Below, in pieces: positions 8,092 to 14,212 of a stretch of 14,607 bases of DNA; the stretch's first letter is position 1; each line of letters opens with the position of its first letter. This DNA comes from an uncultured Bacilli bacterium (GTDB taxonomy: Bacteria > Bacillota_I > Bacilli_A > RF39 > UBA660): contig CAJUGE010000008.1 in NCBI GenBank assembly GCA_910586295.1, forward strand, positions 1 to 14,607, read 5' to 3'. Below the pieces are notes generated by a model. It did not search any database, was not told the DNA's origin, and was given only the letters and a program-made list of their open reading frames with translations. The translations under genes and the position numbers were made by a program.

Positions 8092-8222
8092 ATGAAGGAA
8101 GTTAAGGAATTATAGTTTGATAAGGAATTTTTAAAAAGACTTTTAATGATATTGTTAAAGACACATCAAAAGAGATAGAATTAACAAACTATATTGGAGA
8201 AAATGACTACGATTATTTTTAA
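8092..8222 (+). pseudogene. Short degraded ORF, unknown
   Basis: An ATG at 8092 follows a GGAAGTGATGAG sequence and opens MKEVKEL before a TAG at 8113. The same frame continues FDKEFLKRL, and after a one-base shift near 8140 the text becomes FNDIVKDTSKEIELTNYIGE up to a TAA at 8220-8222. The composite of about 43 residues looks like real protein text carrying two lesions, but it is short and I recognise no family. It lies directly behind the intron, so it may have belonged to the locus downstream of tRNA-Leu. Chance cannot be excluded. Confidence 0.3.
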
Positions 8223-8235
8223 AATCGTAGTCATT
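8202..8235 (+). terminator. Perfect 12-bp hairpin at the end of the ORF relic
   Basis: AATGACTACGAT (8202-8213) and ATCGTAGTCATT (8224-8235) pair perfectly around a 10-nt AT loop. There is no T run after it on the plus strand and only a short one on the minus strand, so it is either a weak terminator or a different kind of structural element. Confidence 0.5.
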
Positions 8236-8246
8236 AAAAACTAAAT

Positions 8247-8298
8247 GGTGTCAATTTAGTAAACACACTTGTACATTGACATCATCAATGAACGTGTG
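8247..8298 (+). other. Overlapping, mutually exclusive inverted repeats
   Basis: GGTGTCAAT (8247-8255) can pair with ATTGACATC (8275-8283, one G-U). Alternatively CATTGA (8274-8279) pairs with TCAATG (8285-8290), and CACAC (8264-8268) with GTGTG (8294-8298). The first and second folds share 8275-8279 and exclude each other. TTGACA at 8276-8281 is also a perfect -35 hexamer, but only AATTAT is found 17 nt later. Confidence 0.45.
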
Positions 8299-8345
8299 AA
8301 TTATTCAAAATCAAATTTTGAATAATTAAATTAATAGTGTATAAT
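8299..8345 (+). promoter_or_regulatory. Promoter with a perfect palindrome over its -35 box
   Basis: TTGAAT (8318-8323), a 16-nt spacer and TATAAT (8340-8345) form a good promoter for the acetyltransferase relic, with GGTGGTG (8361-8367) downstream. The -35 lies inside a perfect 13-bp inverted repeat with a 3-nt centre: AATTATTCAAAAT (8299-8311), CAA, ATTTTGAATAATT (8315-8327). This placement fits a repressor operator, though a hairpin is equally possible. Confidence 0.6.
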
Positions 8346-8388
8346 AAATGTGTAATTATTGGTGGTGAAAAAATGAATTATACTTAGT

Positions 8389-8901
8389 ATGGATTGTAAA
8401 AATTTGCTTCAAAAGCAAAATATAAATTTAAAAAAAGCAGAACTAAATGAAATAGATAAAATATTAGAAGTTTATTCGGAAAGAATGCAATGGTTTAGAG
8501 AAAAAGAAATTAAACAATGGGGAAAATATTTAGAACATCATCCAAAAAGTGAGTTTGAAGAAGTTATTTGCAAAGGAGATTATTTTATATTAGAAAGGGA
8601 TAATAAAATAGTTGCAGGTTTCGAGTTATCGACTGATAGCAAATATTGGGATGACAATGAGACACCCGCATATTACATTTATAAATTGGTTACAAGAGTT
8701 GGAAATAAAGAAATTGGCAACATAGTCTTTGATATTTGCAAAGATCTTGCTAAGGCAAATAATAAAGAATATTTAAGATTAGACTGTTTAAGTACAAACT
8801 AAAAATTAAATAATATTTATGAAAGCCATAATTTTAAATTAGTAAAAACAGGTTGTAAAGAAGATTATCATTATTCTCTTAGAGAATGTAAAATAGATTA
8901 A
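8389..8901 (+). pseudogene. GNAT-family N-acetyltransferase, interrupted by an in-frame TAA
   Basis: These enzymes move an acetyl group from acetyl-CoA to an amine; the substrate is unknown. The ORF from 8389 to a TAA at 8800-8802 gives 137 aa with KKAELNEIDKILEVYSERMQ (first helix), FILERDNKIVAGFEL (central strands) and KANNKEYLRLDCLSTN. The same frame then reads KLNNIYESHNFKLVKTGCKE and ends at TAA 8899-8901, which supplies the missing C-terminal GNAT segment ('LYE..GF'), so the stop is a lesion. The 5' end also looks damaged. The ribosome site GGTGGTG points to ATG 8373 (MNYT then TAG), in another frame, and the stretch between carries a perfect hairpin (TTTGCTT-CAA-AAGCAAA, 8403-8419). 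The start at 8389 has no ribosome site of its own. Confidence 0.8.
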
Positions 8902-8921
8902 TATAGGAATGAGGTGTAAAG

Positions 8922-9491
8922 GTGGAAACTCTAAAATCTATTGAGGAAAGAAGAAGCATTAGAGGTTATACTAAAGAAAAAGTATCAAGAAAAATTGTAG
9001 AAGATATATTAAATTGTGGAAGACTTGCTCCATCTGCAAAAAATAGACAACCTTGGTATTTTGTAATAACAAAAGGTAAAGCAAAAGATAAAATAGCAGA
9101 TATGATGATTGATTATACAATAAATAATAATGATACTATTGAAAGAAAAAATCTAGGTTGTGCAAGTAGTGTTAATCCCACGGCTAATATAATAAAACAG
9201 GCTCCTATATTAGTTTTAATATTTAGAGAAAAAAATGAAAATTGGATTGTAGGTGATAATTTATCAATAGGAGCTTGTGTTGAAAATATGTGTTTAAGGG
9301 CTACTGATTTAGGAATAGGATCTTTATGGATAAGAGATACAGTATATGTAGCAGATGAAGTAGCAAGAATGCTTGGTCATAAAGATATGGAGTTAAATTG
9401 TGCTTTAACACTTGGATATGCAAGTCAATCGCCTAAACAAAGACCTAGAAAAGAATTAGAAGATATTATGGAGTGGTATGATGAACAATAA
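8922..9491 (+). CDS. Nitroreductase-family FMN oxidoreductase
   Basis: A 189-aa protein of the nitroreductase fold, which binds FMN at a dimer interface and uses NAD(P)H to reduce nitro compounds, quinones or enones; the true substrate is rarely known. The start SIEERRSIRGYTKEKV carries the family's RRSIR phosphate-binding motif, followed by LAPSAKNRQPWYFVI (FMN contact region), the middle segment SIGACVENMCLRATDLGIGS, and a C-terminal LGYASQSPKQRPRK. Translation starts at GTG 8922, 5 nt after GAGGTG; an ATG at 8909 is in another frame. It begins 20 nt after the end of the acetyltransferase relic and overlaps the transglutaminase-like gene by about 11 nt, so it probably uses the promoter at 8318-8345. 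It looks intact. Confidence 0.92.
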   Translation: METLKSIEERRSIRGYTKEKVSRKIVEDILNCGRLAPSAKNRQPWYFVITKGKAKDKIADMMIDYTINNNDTIERKNLGCASSVNPTANIIKQAPILVLIFREKNENWIVGDNLSIGACVENMCLRATDLGIGSLWIRDTVYVADEVARMLGHKDMELNCALTLGYASQSPKQRPRKELEDIMEWYDEQ

Positions 9492-10374
9492 AATATTAGA
9501 ATTTTATAAGCAAACAAGTCTATATACTGATTTGGGATTATATAAAGATTTTGCTAAAAAATTAACTAATGATATAGATGAATTATGTGTGCTTCAAAGA
9601 ATGCAAATAATTCATCCTATTGCATATAGTAATCCAGATATAAGAAAACAAAGTAAATGTTTTTGGGGAGATATGACAAAAGTTCCAATAACAAGATTGG
9701 ACTATGAAGATGATTTATTTCCTACAGCTTCAAGTATGTTGCATGAATTATTAAGAAAAGATAGCAATTATTGCAATGAAAGAAATGCAGAAGATAAAAT
9801 ACATGTTACTTGTAGAGGACAAGCAATATTATTAGCAAGTATATTAAAAGCAAAGGGATATTCTGCAAGAGTGAGAAGTGGCTTTGCTCCATATATTAAA
9901 TATGATGGCGTAGCATATGATCACTGGATTACTGAATATTATGATGAAAACAAAAAGAGATGGGTTTTAGTAGATGCTGATGAACATTGTCCTGATCACG
10001 AAATGGGATTTGATTTAAATGATATACCTAGGGATAAATTTGTATTTGGTGCCGAGGCATATTTAGGAATGAGAAATAATAAATATAAAACCGAAGAAAT
10101 ATATTATGCTTCTGATCCTGCAACTTTAGGTTTAAAAGCAAGTATTCGTGGACTATTTTATGATTTTCATTCTATTATGAATGATGAAATAATATTTTTA
10201 CATTTGCCTAAATACATTCAAGATAAAAATTTCGAATTGAGTGAAGATGAGTATAAAGAATTAGATGAACTAGCTATGCTAATGTTAAATGTTGATTCTA
10301 ATTTTGAAAAATTATTAGAGATATGGAAAGTACAAGCAAAATTTAGAATTATGTCTGGAGCATTAAACGACTAA
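9481..10374 (+). CDS. Transglutaminase-like (papain-fold) protein
   Basis: A 297-aa soluble protein with a transglutaminase-like core. Cys111 lies in VTCRGQAILLASILKAKGYS, His148 in AYDHWITEYYD and Asp165 in RWVLVDADEH, giving the Cys-His-Asp triad in the usual order and spacing. In bacteria such folds mostly act as cysteine peptidases, amidases or acyltransferases rather than crosslinkers. There is no signal peptide or membrane segment, so it should act in the cytoplasm. About 100 N-terminal and 100 C-terminal residues flank the core and are not recognised. GGAG at 9470-9473 lies 7 nt before ATG 9481; an adjacent ATG at 9478 is closer than ideal. The gene overlaps the nitroreductase and is almost surely translated with it. 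Confidence 0.85.
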   Translation: MNNKILEFYKQTSLYTDLGLYKDFAKKLTNDIDELCVLQRMQIIHPIAYSNPDIRKQSKCFWGDMTKVPITRLDYEDDLFPTASSMLHELLRKDSNYCNERNAEDKIHVTCRGQAILLASILKAKGYSARVRSGFAPYIKYDGVAYDHWITEYYDENKKRWVLVDADEHCPDHEMGFDLNDIPRDKFVFGAEAYLGMRNNKYKTEEIYYASDPATLGLKASIRGLFYDFHSIMNDEIIFLHLPKYIQDKNFELSEDEYKELDELAMLMLNVDSNFEKLLEIWKVQAKFRIMSGALND

Positions 10375-10379
10375 ATCGT

Positions 10380-10408
10380 TTGTTAAAATCAAAAAATAGT
10401 GTTATACT
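10380..10408 (+). promoter_or_regulatory. Promoter of the small RNA unit
   Basis: TTGTTA (10380-10385), a 17-nt spacer and TATACT (10403-10408), beginning 6 nt after the stop of the transglutaminase-like gene. A palindrome, ATAGTCAGT (10409-10417) with ACTGACTAT (10430-10438), covers the expected start of transcription and could be an operator. Confidence 0.65.
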
Positions 10409-10414
10409 ATAGTC

Positions 10415-10557
10415 AGTTAATAAATTATTACTGACTATTTATTTTGCTCTTGGAGTTGTTGTACGTGCTCCCGAAGGGCACCATTGGGAAATCTGTTCTA
10501 ACTTTTTAGAACTTTATATACAAAAGTATCAATTTCAAAAGAAGTTGATATTTTTTT
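10415..10557 (+). ncRNA. Candidate stand-alone structured small RNA, about 143 nt
   Basis: Between a promoter and a strong terminator lies a transcript with no ORF and a composition unlike its surroundings. A GC-rich core at 10445-10492 contains GGAG...CTCC and GTGCTCCCGAAGGGCAC pairing, then CCATTGGG. It is followed by the hairpin GTTCTAA-CTTT-TTAGAAC (10495-10512) and the terminator hairpin. No plus-strand gene follows within 1.8 kb, so it is not an ordinary riboswitch leader as it stands. I do not recognise it as 6S, SRP, tmRNA or a common riboswitch. One alternative is the end or guide-scaffold remnant of a transposon such as IS200/IS605. The start is estimated from the -10 box. Confidence 0.55.
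10527..10557 (+). terminator. Rho-independent terminator of the small RNA
   Basis: TATCAATTTC (10527-10536) pairs with GAAGTTGATA (10541-10550), one G-U, around AAAA, followed by T7 at 10551-10557. The strong T run on the plus strand sets the direction of the unit. Confidence 0.85.
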
Positions 10558-10616
10558 GTCTTATAGGAAATTTCATCCTATGAGAGAATTGAAGAAAATA
10601 TGTTTGTAAAATAAAA

Positions 10617-10642
10617 ATTGGGTATGCGAAAACATACCCAAT
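10617..10642 (-). terminator. Terminator of the zinc-ribbon gene
   Basis: ATTGGGTATG (10617-10626) and CATACCCAAT (10633-10642) pair perfectly around a 6-nt loop. On the minus strand a T-rich run follows (the complement of ATAAAAA at 10611-10617). It lies 14 nt beyond the stop of the minus-strand gene. Confidence 0.8.
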
Positions 10643-10655
10643 CATTAGATTGAAT

Positions 10656-10877
10656 TTATTTTTCTTTATATTCGTAAACTTTACCATTAACTCCTACATA
10701 ATGAATTGGCTCCATTTTACCTGGACATTTCTCACAATCAAATCTTGGAGGGACAGAAGTATCAACTCCTATTTGATCTGCTCTGTCTAACATTTCTACA
10801 ATTTCAGTAGGTACCCTTTCTATAGTTTTGCATCTTGTACAAATAAATTCGATTTCTTTTGGATTTTTACTTTGCAT
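10656..10877 (-). CDS. Small zinc-ribbon protein next to the IS91-like transposase
   Basis: A 73-aa acidic protein with two CxxC knuckles, Cys13/Cys16 (FICTRCKT) and Cys48/Cys51 (FDCEKCPG), which should bind one zinc ion, and a conserved-looking tail MEPIHYVGVNGKVYEYKEK. The open frame reaches back to 10907, but AAAGGAG lies just before the ATG at 10877, giving MQSKNPKEIEF as the start. That ribosome site overlaps the stop codon of the transposase gene, so the two form one transcription unit ending at the hairpin 10617-10642. It could be an accessory protein of the element or a host gene captured behind it. Function is unknown; zinc ribbons of this size usually bind nucleic acid or protein. 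Confidence 0.75.
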   Translation of the reverse strand: MQSKNPKEIEFICTRCKTIERVPTEIVEMLDRADQIGVDTSVPPRFDCEKCPGKMEPIHYVGVNGKVYEYKEK

Positions 10878-10887
10878 ATTGACTCCT

Positions 10888-12044
10888 TTAAGTAAAAGCA
10901 TATTCAAAAGTCATAGTAGAATCACAATTAGGACATTTTAAAGGATCATGTTTAAAAGTAGTATAAATGAAATCTCTCCATTTAAGTAAAGATTTATAAA
11001 ATGGTACTTTAGCTTTATCTATTAGCAATCTACAAGTATTATAAAGTTTATGAGATTTTGAAGCATAGATACCATAATATCTAATAGTTTTAAAACCTTT
11101 TTCTGGGATATGTCTAATGATTCTAGCAATAAATTCAAATATGTGAATTTTTTCTACAACGAATTTATCATCTTCATGTCTTTGGTACCAAAAAGATATA
11201 TAATCCTCGTCGTCTATATCTATTATACGATATTCTGCAAAGCAAGGTCACAATATCTTAAAATATAAGAAATAGCTTTTCTAGAATTAGGAAATTCATT
11301 CTTTTTAGCTCTTACATAAAAACCATTATAAGATTTGTAATATACTTTATTTTTAATAGGTCTAAATTTTTCTTTACCAATGTCTTTTTCTAATAAATTT
11401 AAAAGAATTTTTTGAAAACGTTTACGAAGCATATCAAAAGGAATAAAATCAAATTTTTTAGAAGAGTTATTACCTAGAGCAATTTCTGAATATAAACAAT
11501 GAATATGAACATTCCATTTATCATCTCTACCAAATGTATGGAGAGTTAGAATAAAGCCAGGTTTATATTTTTCTTTTTTATACATTTCTTTAAACCAAGA
11601 AGATAAGGTCAAATTTACAGCATCAAACATAAAATTGAGACGAGATCTTTTCTCAAGAAATAAAGGCCAAAGGATATCTGAAATAGTGAAGACAAGATGT
11701 CTGTGATTACAATTAATAAGTTTAGATTCAATAGCTAAAGAACGAGCTTTAGCATATTTAACACCACAAGAGTTACAAAATCTAGATTTGCAAGTGTTAT
11801 AAACATGAATATGATTATCACAATGAGGACAATGATAGAAAGAGTAACCAAGATAGGGAGTTTTAAAAATGATTATTTTTTCAACCTCATGTTTAACAAT
11901 TGGTCTAATAGTAAGATTTCTATTAACAGCAAAGACTAAAAAATCATCCCAATAATCGTTGAAAATATCTCGAAGTTTAAAATATTTATCTTTGGGATAA
12001 AAATCGAATAAATCTTTTTGTGTGTTGGACTCATTTATTATCAT
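10888..12044 (-). pseudogene. IS91-family Y2 (HUH) transposase, frameshifted
   Basis: The enzyme would nick single-stranded DNA through a tyrosine for rolling-circle transposition. The N-terminal zinc-binding domain holds Cys72/75 (CPHC), Cys85, Cys90 and Cys93 (CNSC). The HUH motif is in NVHIHCLYSE, and the paired tyrosines are Tyr260 and Tyr264 in SYILRY. Just after these the frame is lost and the first ORF stops at 11223 (273 aa). In another frame the minus strand continues FAEYRIIDIDDEDYISFWYQ, then HIFEFIARIIRHIPEKGFKTI and KCPNCDSTMTFEYAFT to a TAA at 10888-10890. The usual text there is RYCGRP; losing about 4 nt (or 1 nt) near 11245 explains the shift. The repaired protein would be about 386 aa. 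ATG 12044 has no ribosome site. Confidence 0.85.
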
Positions 12045-12050
12045 ATTTAT

Positions 12051-12078
12051 ATTATAAACTAAAGAAAACCAAACTCAA
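12051..12078 (-). promoter_or_regulatory. Minus-strand promoter giving a leaderless transposase message
   Basis: On the minus strand, TTGAGT (12078-12073), a 16-nt spacer and TATAAT (12056-12051) precede the transposase ATG at 12044 by only 6 nt. Transcription would begin on or next to the ATG, in keeping with the missing ribosome site. Confidence 0.5.
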
Positions 12079-12311
12079 AGAGTTTGGCTAATGAAATAAA
12101 TTTCATTATTTTTTTAAACTTAAGTCTCATATCACTAAATGACTCTAATATATTAGCAAACTCTATTAGATTATAATGTCTATCTTTATCAGTTCTACTG
12201 ACATAAAAAATAAAATATAACACCAGTATAAGAGATTTTACTAATCCATTCTTCAGTAATCCCAAGAGAAACTAATATATCTATTGCTTCATTGATTTCA
12301 TCTTTAATCAT
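12059..12311 (-). pseudogene. Frameshifted small ORF, unknown
   Basis: On the minus strand an ATG at 12311 opens MIKDEINEAIDILVSLGITE then EWISKISYTGVIFYFLC, and stops at 12195. In a second frame, the sequence from about 12203 reads VSRTDKDRHYNLIEFANILE then SFSDMRLKFKKIMKFISLAK, ending at 12059. The two halves meet in a T-rich run, a common place for slippage, and together give about 84 residues with plausible amphipathic helices. Neither half is recognised. A weak GGGATG precedes the start. It lies upstream of the transposase with a hairpin terminator behind it, so it is probably an older host or element gene in decay. A single unbroken gene on the reverse strand is not present. Confidence 0.4.
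12069..12087 (-). terminator. Hairpin terminator on the minus strand
   Basis: CCAAACTC (12069-12076) and GAGTTTGG (12080-12087) pair perfectly around AAA. On the minus strand TTTTCTTT follows. It overlaps the end of the ORF relic and the -35 of the transposase promoter. Confidence 0.65.
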
Positions 12312-12340
12312 AAATACATCCCATAACATAAAATTAAAAA

Positions 12341-12373
12341 ATCCATAGAAAAAATTAAGATATATAGTATAAT
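12341..12373 (+). promoter_or_regulatory. Promoter of the membrane protein/transglutaminase-like operon
   Basis: TATAAT (12368-12373) lies 17 nt before ATG 12391. Upstream is ATCCATAGAAAAAA (12341-12354), the 14-mer also found in the gpmA promoter. The same TAGTATAAT follows, but 10 nt further away. The -35 box is poor (TAGAAA). Confidence 0.6.
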
Positions 12374-12390
12374 AAACATAAGGAGTGCAT

Positions 12391-13122
12391 ATGACGAAAA
12401 ATATAAAATTAATACTAAAAATTATTATCTTAATACTAGGATTTTATCTAGGTCATAAATTCTATTATTTATACAAGTATCAAGTATCTAATAAAACTAT
12501 TCCGAGTTACACAGAGTTTATAAAATTATTAAGTAATACACATACAGTTACTATTGAAGTTAAAAATGAAGAAAATGTGAATTACTTAGAACTTAATAAT
12601 ATAAAAATAAGAAACGACCAAGAACTTGATTTAAAATTAGTAGAAAATGAAACTTATTCACAAAAATATGAAACCTATGATGAAAATGGAGAAATACTAT
12701 ATGCCATATGGATTAGTGGACCAGAAGAGAACTTTATAGAAGAATTTATAAATGACTCTAAACAAGCAAGTGGAGGAATTTATAAAAAGTATTACGAAGA
12801 AAACAATGTGTATGACTTAATAAGCCTAATAAAATATTTAGCCAAAAACACAGACAAAAAAGCGAATATCTTTACAAGCACAAGAGAAATAGAATGGCTA
12901 TATACTATGAATGCTCTAGTAGGCTCTATATTTGAAAATGCAGAAGACTTATTCTTTATAGAAGGAACTTACCAAGGAATAATGTTTACATATAAGTCTA
13001 GTAACCAAAAATCTATATTAATTAATAAAGATGGTAAAAACTATGGTATTAATTTCATAGGTCTAGACTATTTTACAGATGAGTATATAAGTGAATTATT
13101 AGAAACTCTAATAATAGAATAG
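12391..13122 (+). CDS. Membrane-anchored protein of unknown function
   Basis: A 243-aa protein with a Lys-rich start and one hydrophobic helix at about residues 5-20 (IKLILKIIILILGFYL), without a lipobox or clear signal-peptidase site. The remaining 220 residues are hydrophilic and should lie outside the membrane as an anchored domain. That part is rich in acidic residues and aromatics (EYDENGEILYAIWISG-like text) and is not recognised. The ATG at 12391 is preceded by AAGGAG at the right distance; a GTG at 12385 in the same frame overlaps the ribosome site and is rejected. The stop overlaps the ribosome site of the transglutaminase-like gene 7 nt downstream, so the two are one operon. The pairing suggests that they act together, but no function can be assigned. 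Confidence 0.8.
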   Translation: MTKNIKLILKIIILILGFYLGHKFYYLYKYQVSNKTIPSYTEFIKLLSNTHTVTIEVKNEENVNYLELNNIKIRNDQELDLKLVENETYSQKYETYDENGEILYAIWISGPEENFIEEFINDSKQASGGIYKKYYEENNVYDLISLIKYLAKNTDKKANIFTSTREIEWLYTMNALVGSIFENAEDLFFIEGTYQGIMFTYKSSNQKSILINKDGKNYGINFIGLDYFTDEYISELLETLIIE

Positions 13123-13129
13123 GAGTAAC

Positions 13130-14212
13130 ATGAAAGATATATTAAAAGAATTAGATGAACTAATGAACGAAATTAACTATGGAGTACCAAACGAACAAAA
13201 CGAAAATTTGCTAGATTTACTAGATGACGACGAAGTTTTTAATAAATACTACTATTTACAAACACCTGAAGAATTATTACAAAGTAAAATAGGAGTGTGT
13301 TGGGACCAAGTTGAACTAGAAAGAGAATTTTTGACAAAGAAGAAAATTGATACTAAAACCTTTTTTATATGCACTTATGACAATGATAACATACCATCAC
13401 ACGCATTCATAACATTTAAAGATGGAGAAAAAATCTATTGGTATGAACATTCTTGGTTTGAAAATAAATCTACACATGAATATAACACCCTTAAAGAACT
13501 ATTAAAAGACGTAAAACAAAAATTCATAAAAAGTCATAAAGCTAATCTGGATGCACCTACACTTATTTACGAATACACTACACCACCTATACACTTGAAT
13601 TGTGAAGAATTTTACAAATTTGCTGAAACAGGAAAACTAATGAAAGTTAATGAACCACTATATTTTTACCACTTAGTACCTAAAAATACAGAACTAAATC
13701 CAGGAATATTAAGTTTACAATATATGTACGATAATAAGATGTATGATTTATTTGATAAATACACTGAAAAATACAAAACAAGAATAGTAAACGCTTGGAA
13801 TATAGAAAAATATAAGGGAAGAAAAGAAGAAACACTAACAAGAGAAGAAATAATAGATGCTCTAAAAATTTTCAGAGGAGAATATGGTGCCTCCTACATA
13901 TATTTCTTTAAATTTCCACCAAAATCTTCACTAGGACCAAAAATGAAAGAAATATTGAATTATAAAGACATATATAGAATAAATATTAATGATGAAGAAA
14001 TTATATTAAAAATGAAAGATATATTTTATGGTTTTAAAAATTCTAATTCGGATGAAGAAATACTCACAAAATCATACTATGAAAATATAACAGAAGAAGA
14101 ATACTTTAATAACTATGATGACACTTTAGAAATGAACTATAGTACACTTAGTCACATAAGCATAGCATTTGAAAGTGATTACTGCCCTTCATCTTTTATT
14201 GAAAAAGTATAG
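13130..14212 (+). CDS. Protein with N-terminal transglutaminase-like domain and a conserved-looking C-terminal part
   Basis: A 360-aa protein. The first 110 residues carry a compact cysteine-protease/transglutaminase-like core: Cys57 in SKIGVCWDQVELEREFL, His91 in IPSHAFITF and Glu106 in IYWYEHSWF, a Cys-His-Glu arrangement. The remaining 250 residues contain PLYFYHLVPKNTELNPGILS, YGASYIYFFKFPP and a final ISIAFESDYCPSSFIEKV. They look like a folded domain that I cannot name. There is no signal peptide, so it should be cytoplasmic. AGGAG (13121-13125) supports ATG 13130, 7 nt after the stop of the membrane-anchored gene. It could be a peptidase, an amidase or a catalytically altered member. 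It is not closely alike in text to the transglutaminase-like protein at 9481. Confidence 0.75.
   Translation: MKDILKELDELMNEINYGVPNEQNENLLDLLDDDEVFNKYYYLQTPEELLQSKIGVCWDQVELEREFLTKKKIDTKTFFICTYDNDNIPSHAFITFKDGEKIYWYEHSWFENKSTHEYNTLKELLKDVKQKFIKSHKANLDAPTLIYEYTTPPIHLNCEEFYKFAETGKLMKVNEPLYFYHLVPKNTELNPGILSLQYMYDNKMYDLFDKYTEKYKTRIVNAWNIEKYKGRKEETLTREEIIDALKIFRGEYGASYIYFFKFPPKSSLGPKMKEILNYKDIYRININDEEIILKMKDIFYGFKNSNSDEEILTKSYYENITEEEYFNNYDDTLEMNYSTLSHISIAFESDYCPSSFIEKV

Larger units (their letters stand above)
10656..12044 (-). mobile_element. IS91-like rolling-circle element core (ends not resolved)
   Basis: A Y2/HUH transposase gene and the small gene behind it make up the core. IS91-type elements lack ordinary inverted repeats and have an origin end and a terminator end marked by hairpins; neither end could be fixed with certainty. 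The hairpins at 10617-10642 and 12069-12087 bracket the core and are candidate end structures as well as terminators. Confidence 0.5.

Noticed and set aside
1242..8802. Reassignment of TAA as a sense codon, suggested by two in-frame TAA stops
   Set aside because: TAA ends most intact genes in the window at the expected lengths; two independent mutations or errors are simpler.
10409..10438. Terminator of the transglutaminase-like gene
   Set aside because: The palindrome overlaps the promoter of the next unit and is followed only by an interrupted T run (TTTATTTT); an operator or chance structure is at least as likely.
10415..10557. 6S RNA, SRP RNA, tmRNA or T-box leader
   Set aside because: No rod with a central bulge, no GGTCAGG...GGAAGCAGC core, no tRNA-like ends and no T-box sequence were found.
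12090..12115. Plus-strand terminator AATGAAA/TTTCATT with a T run
   Set aside because: It is AT-only and weak, and no plus-strand gene lies before it within 1.5 kb.
12385..12390. GTG start at 12385 for the membrane-anchored protein
   Set aside because: The GTG is part of the ribosome-site sequence AAGGAGTG; the ATG at 12391 has proper spacing.
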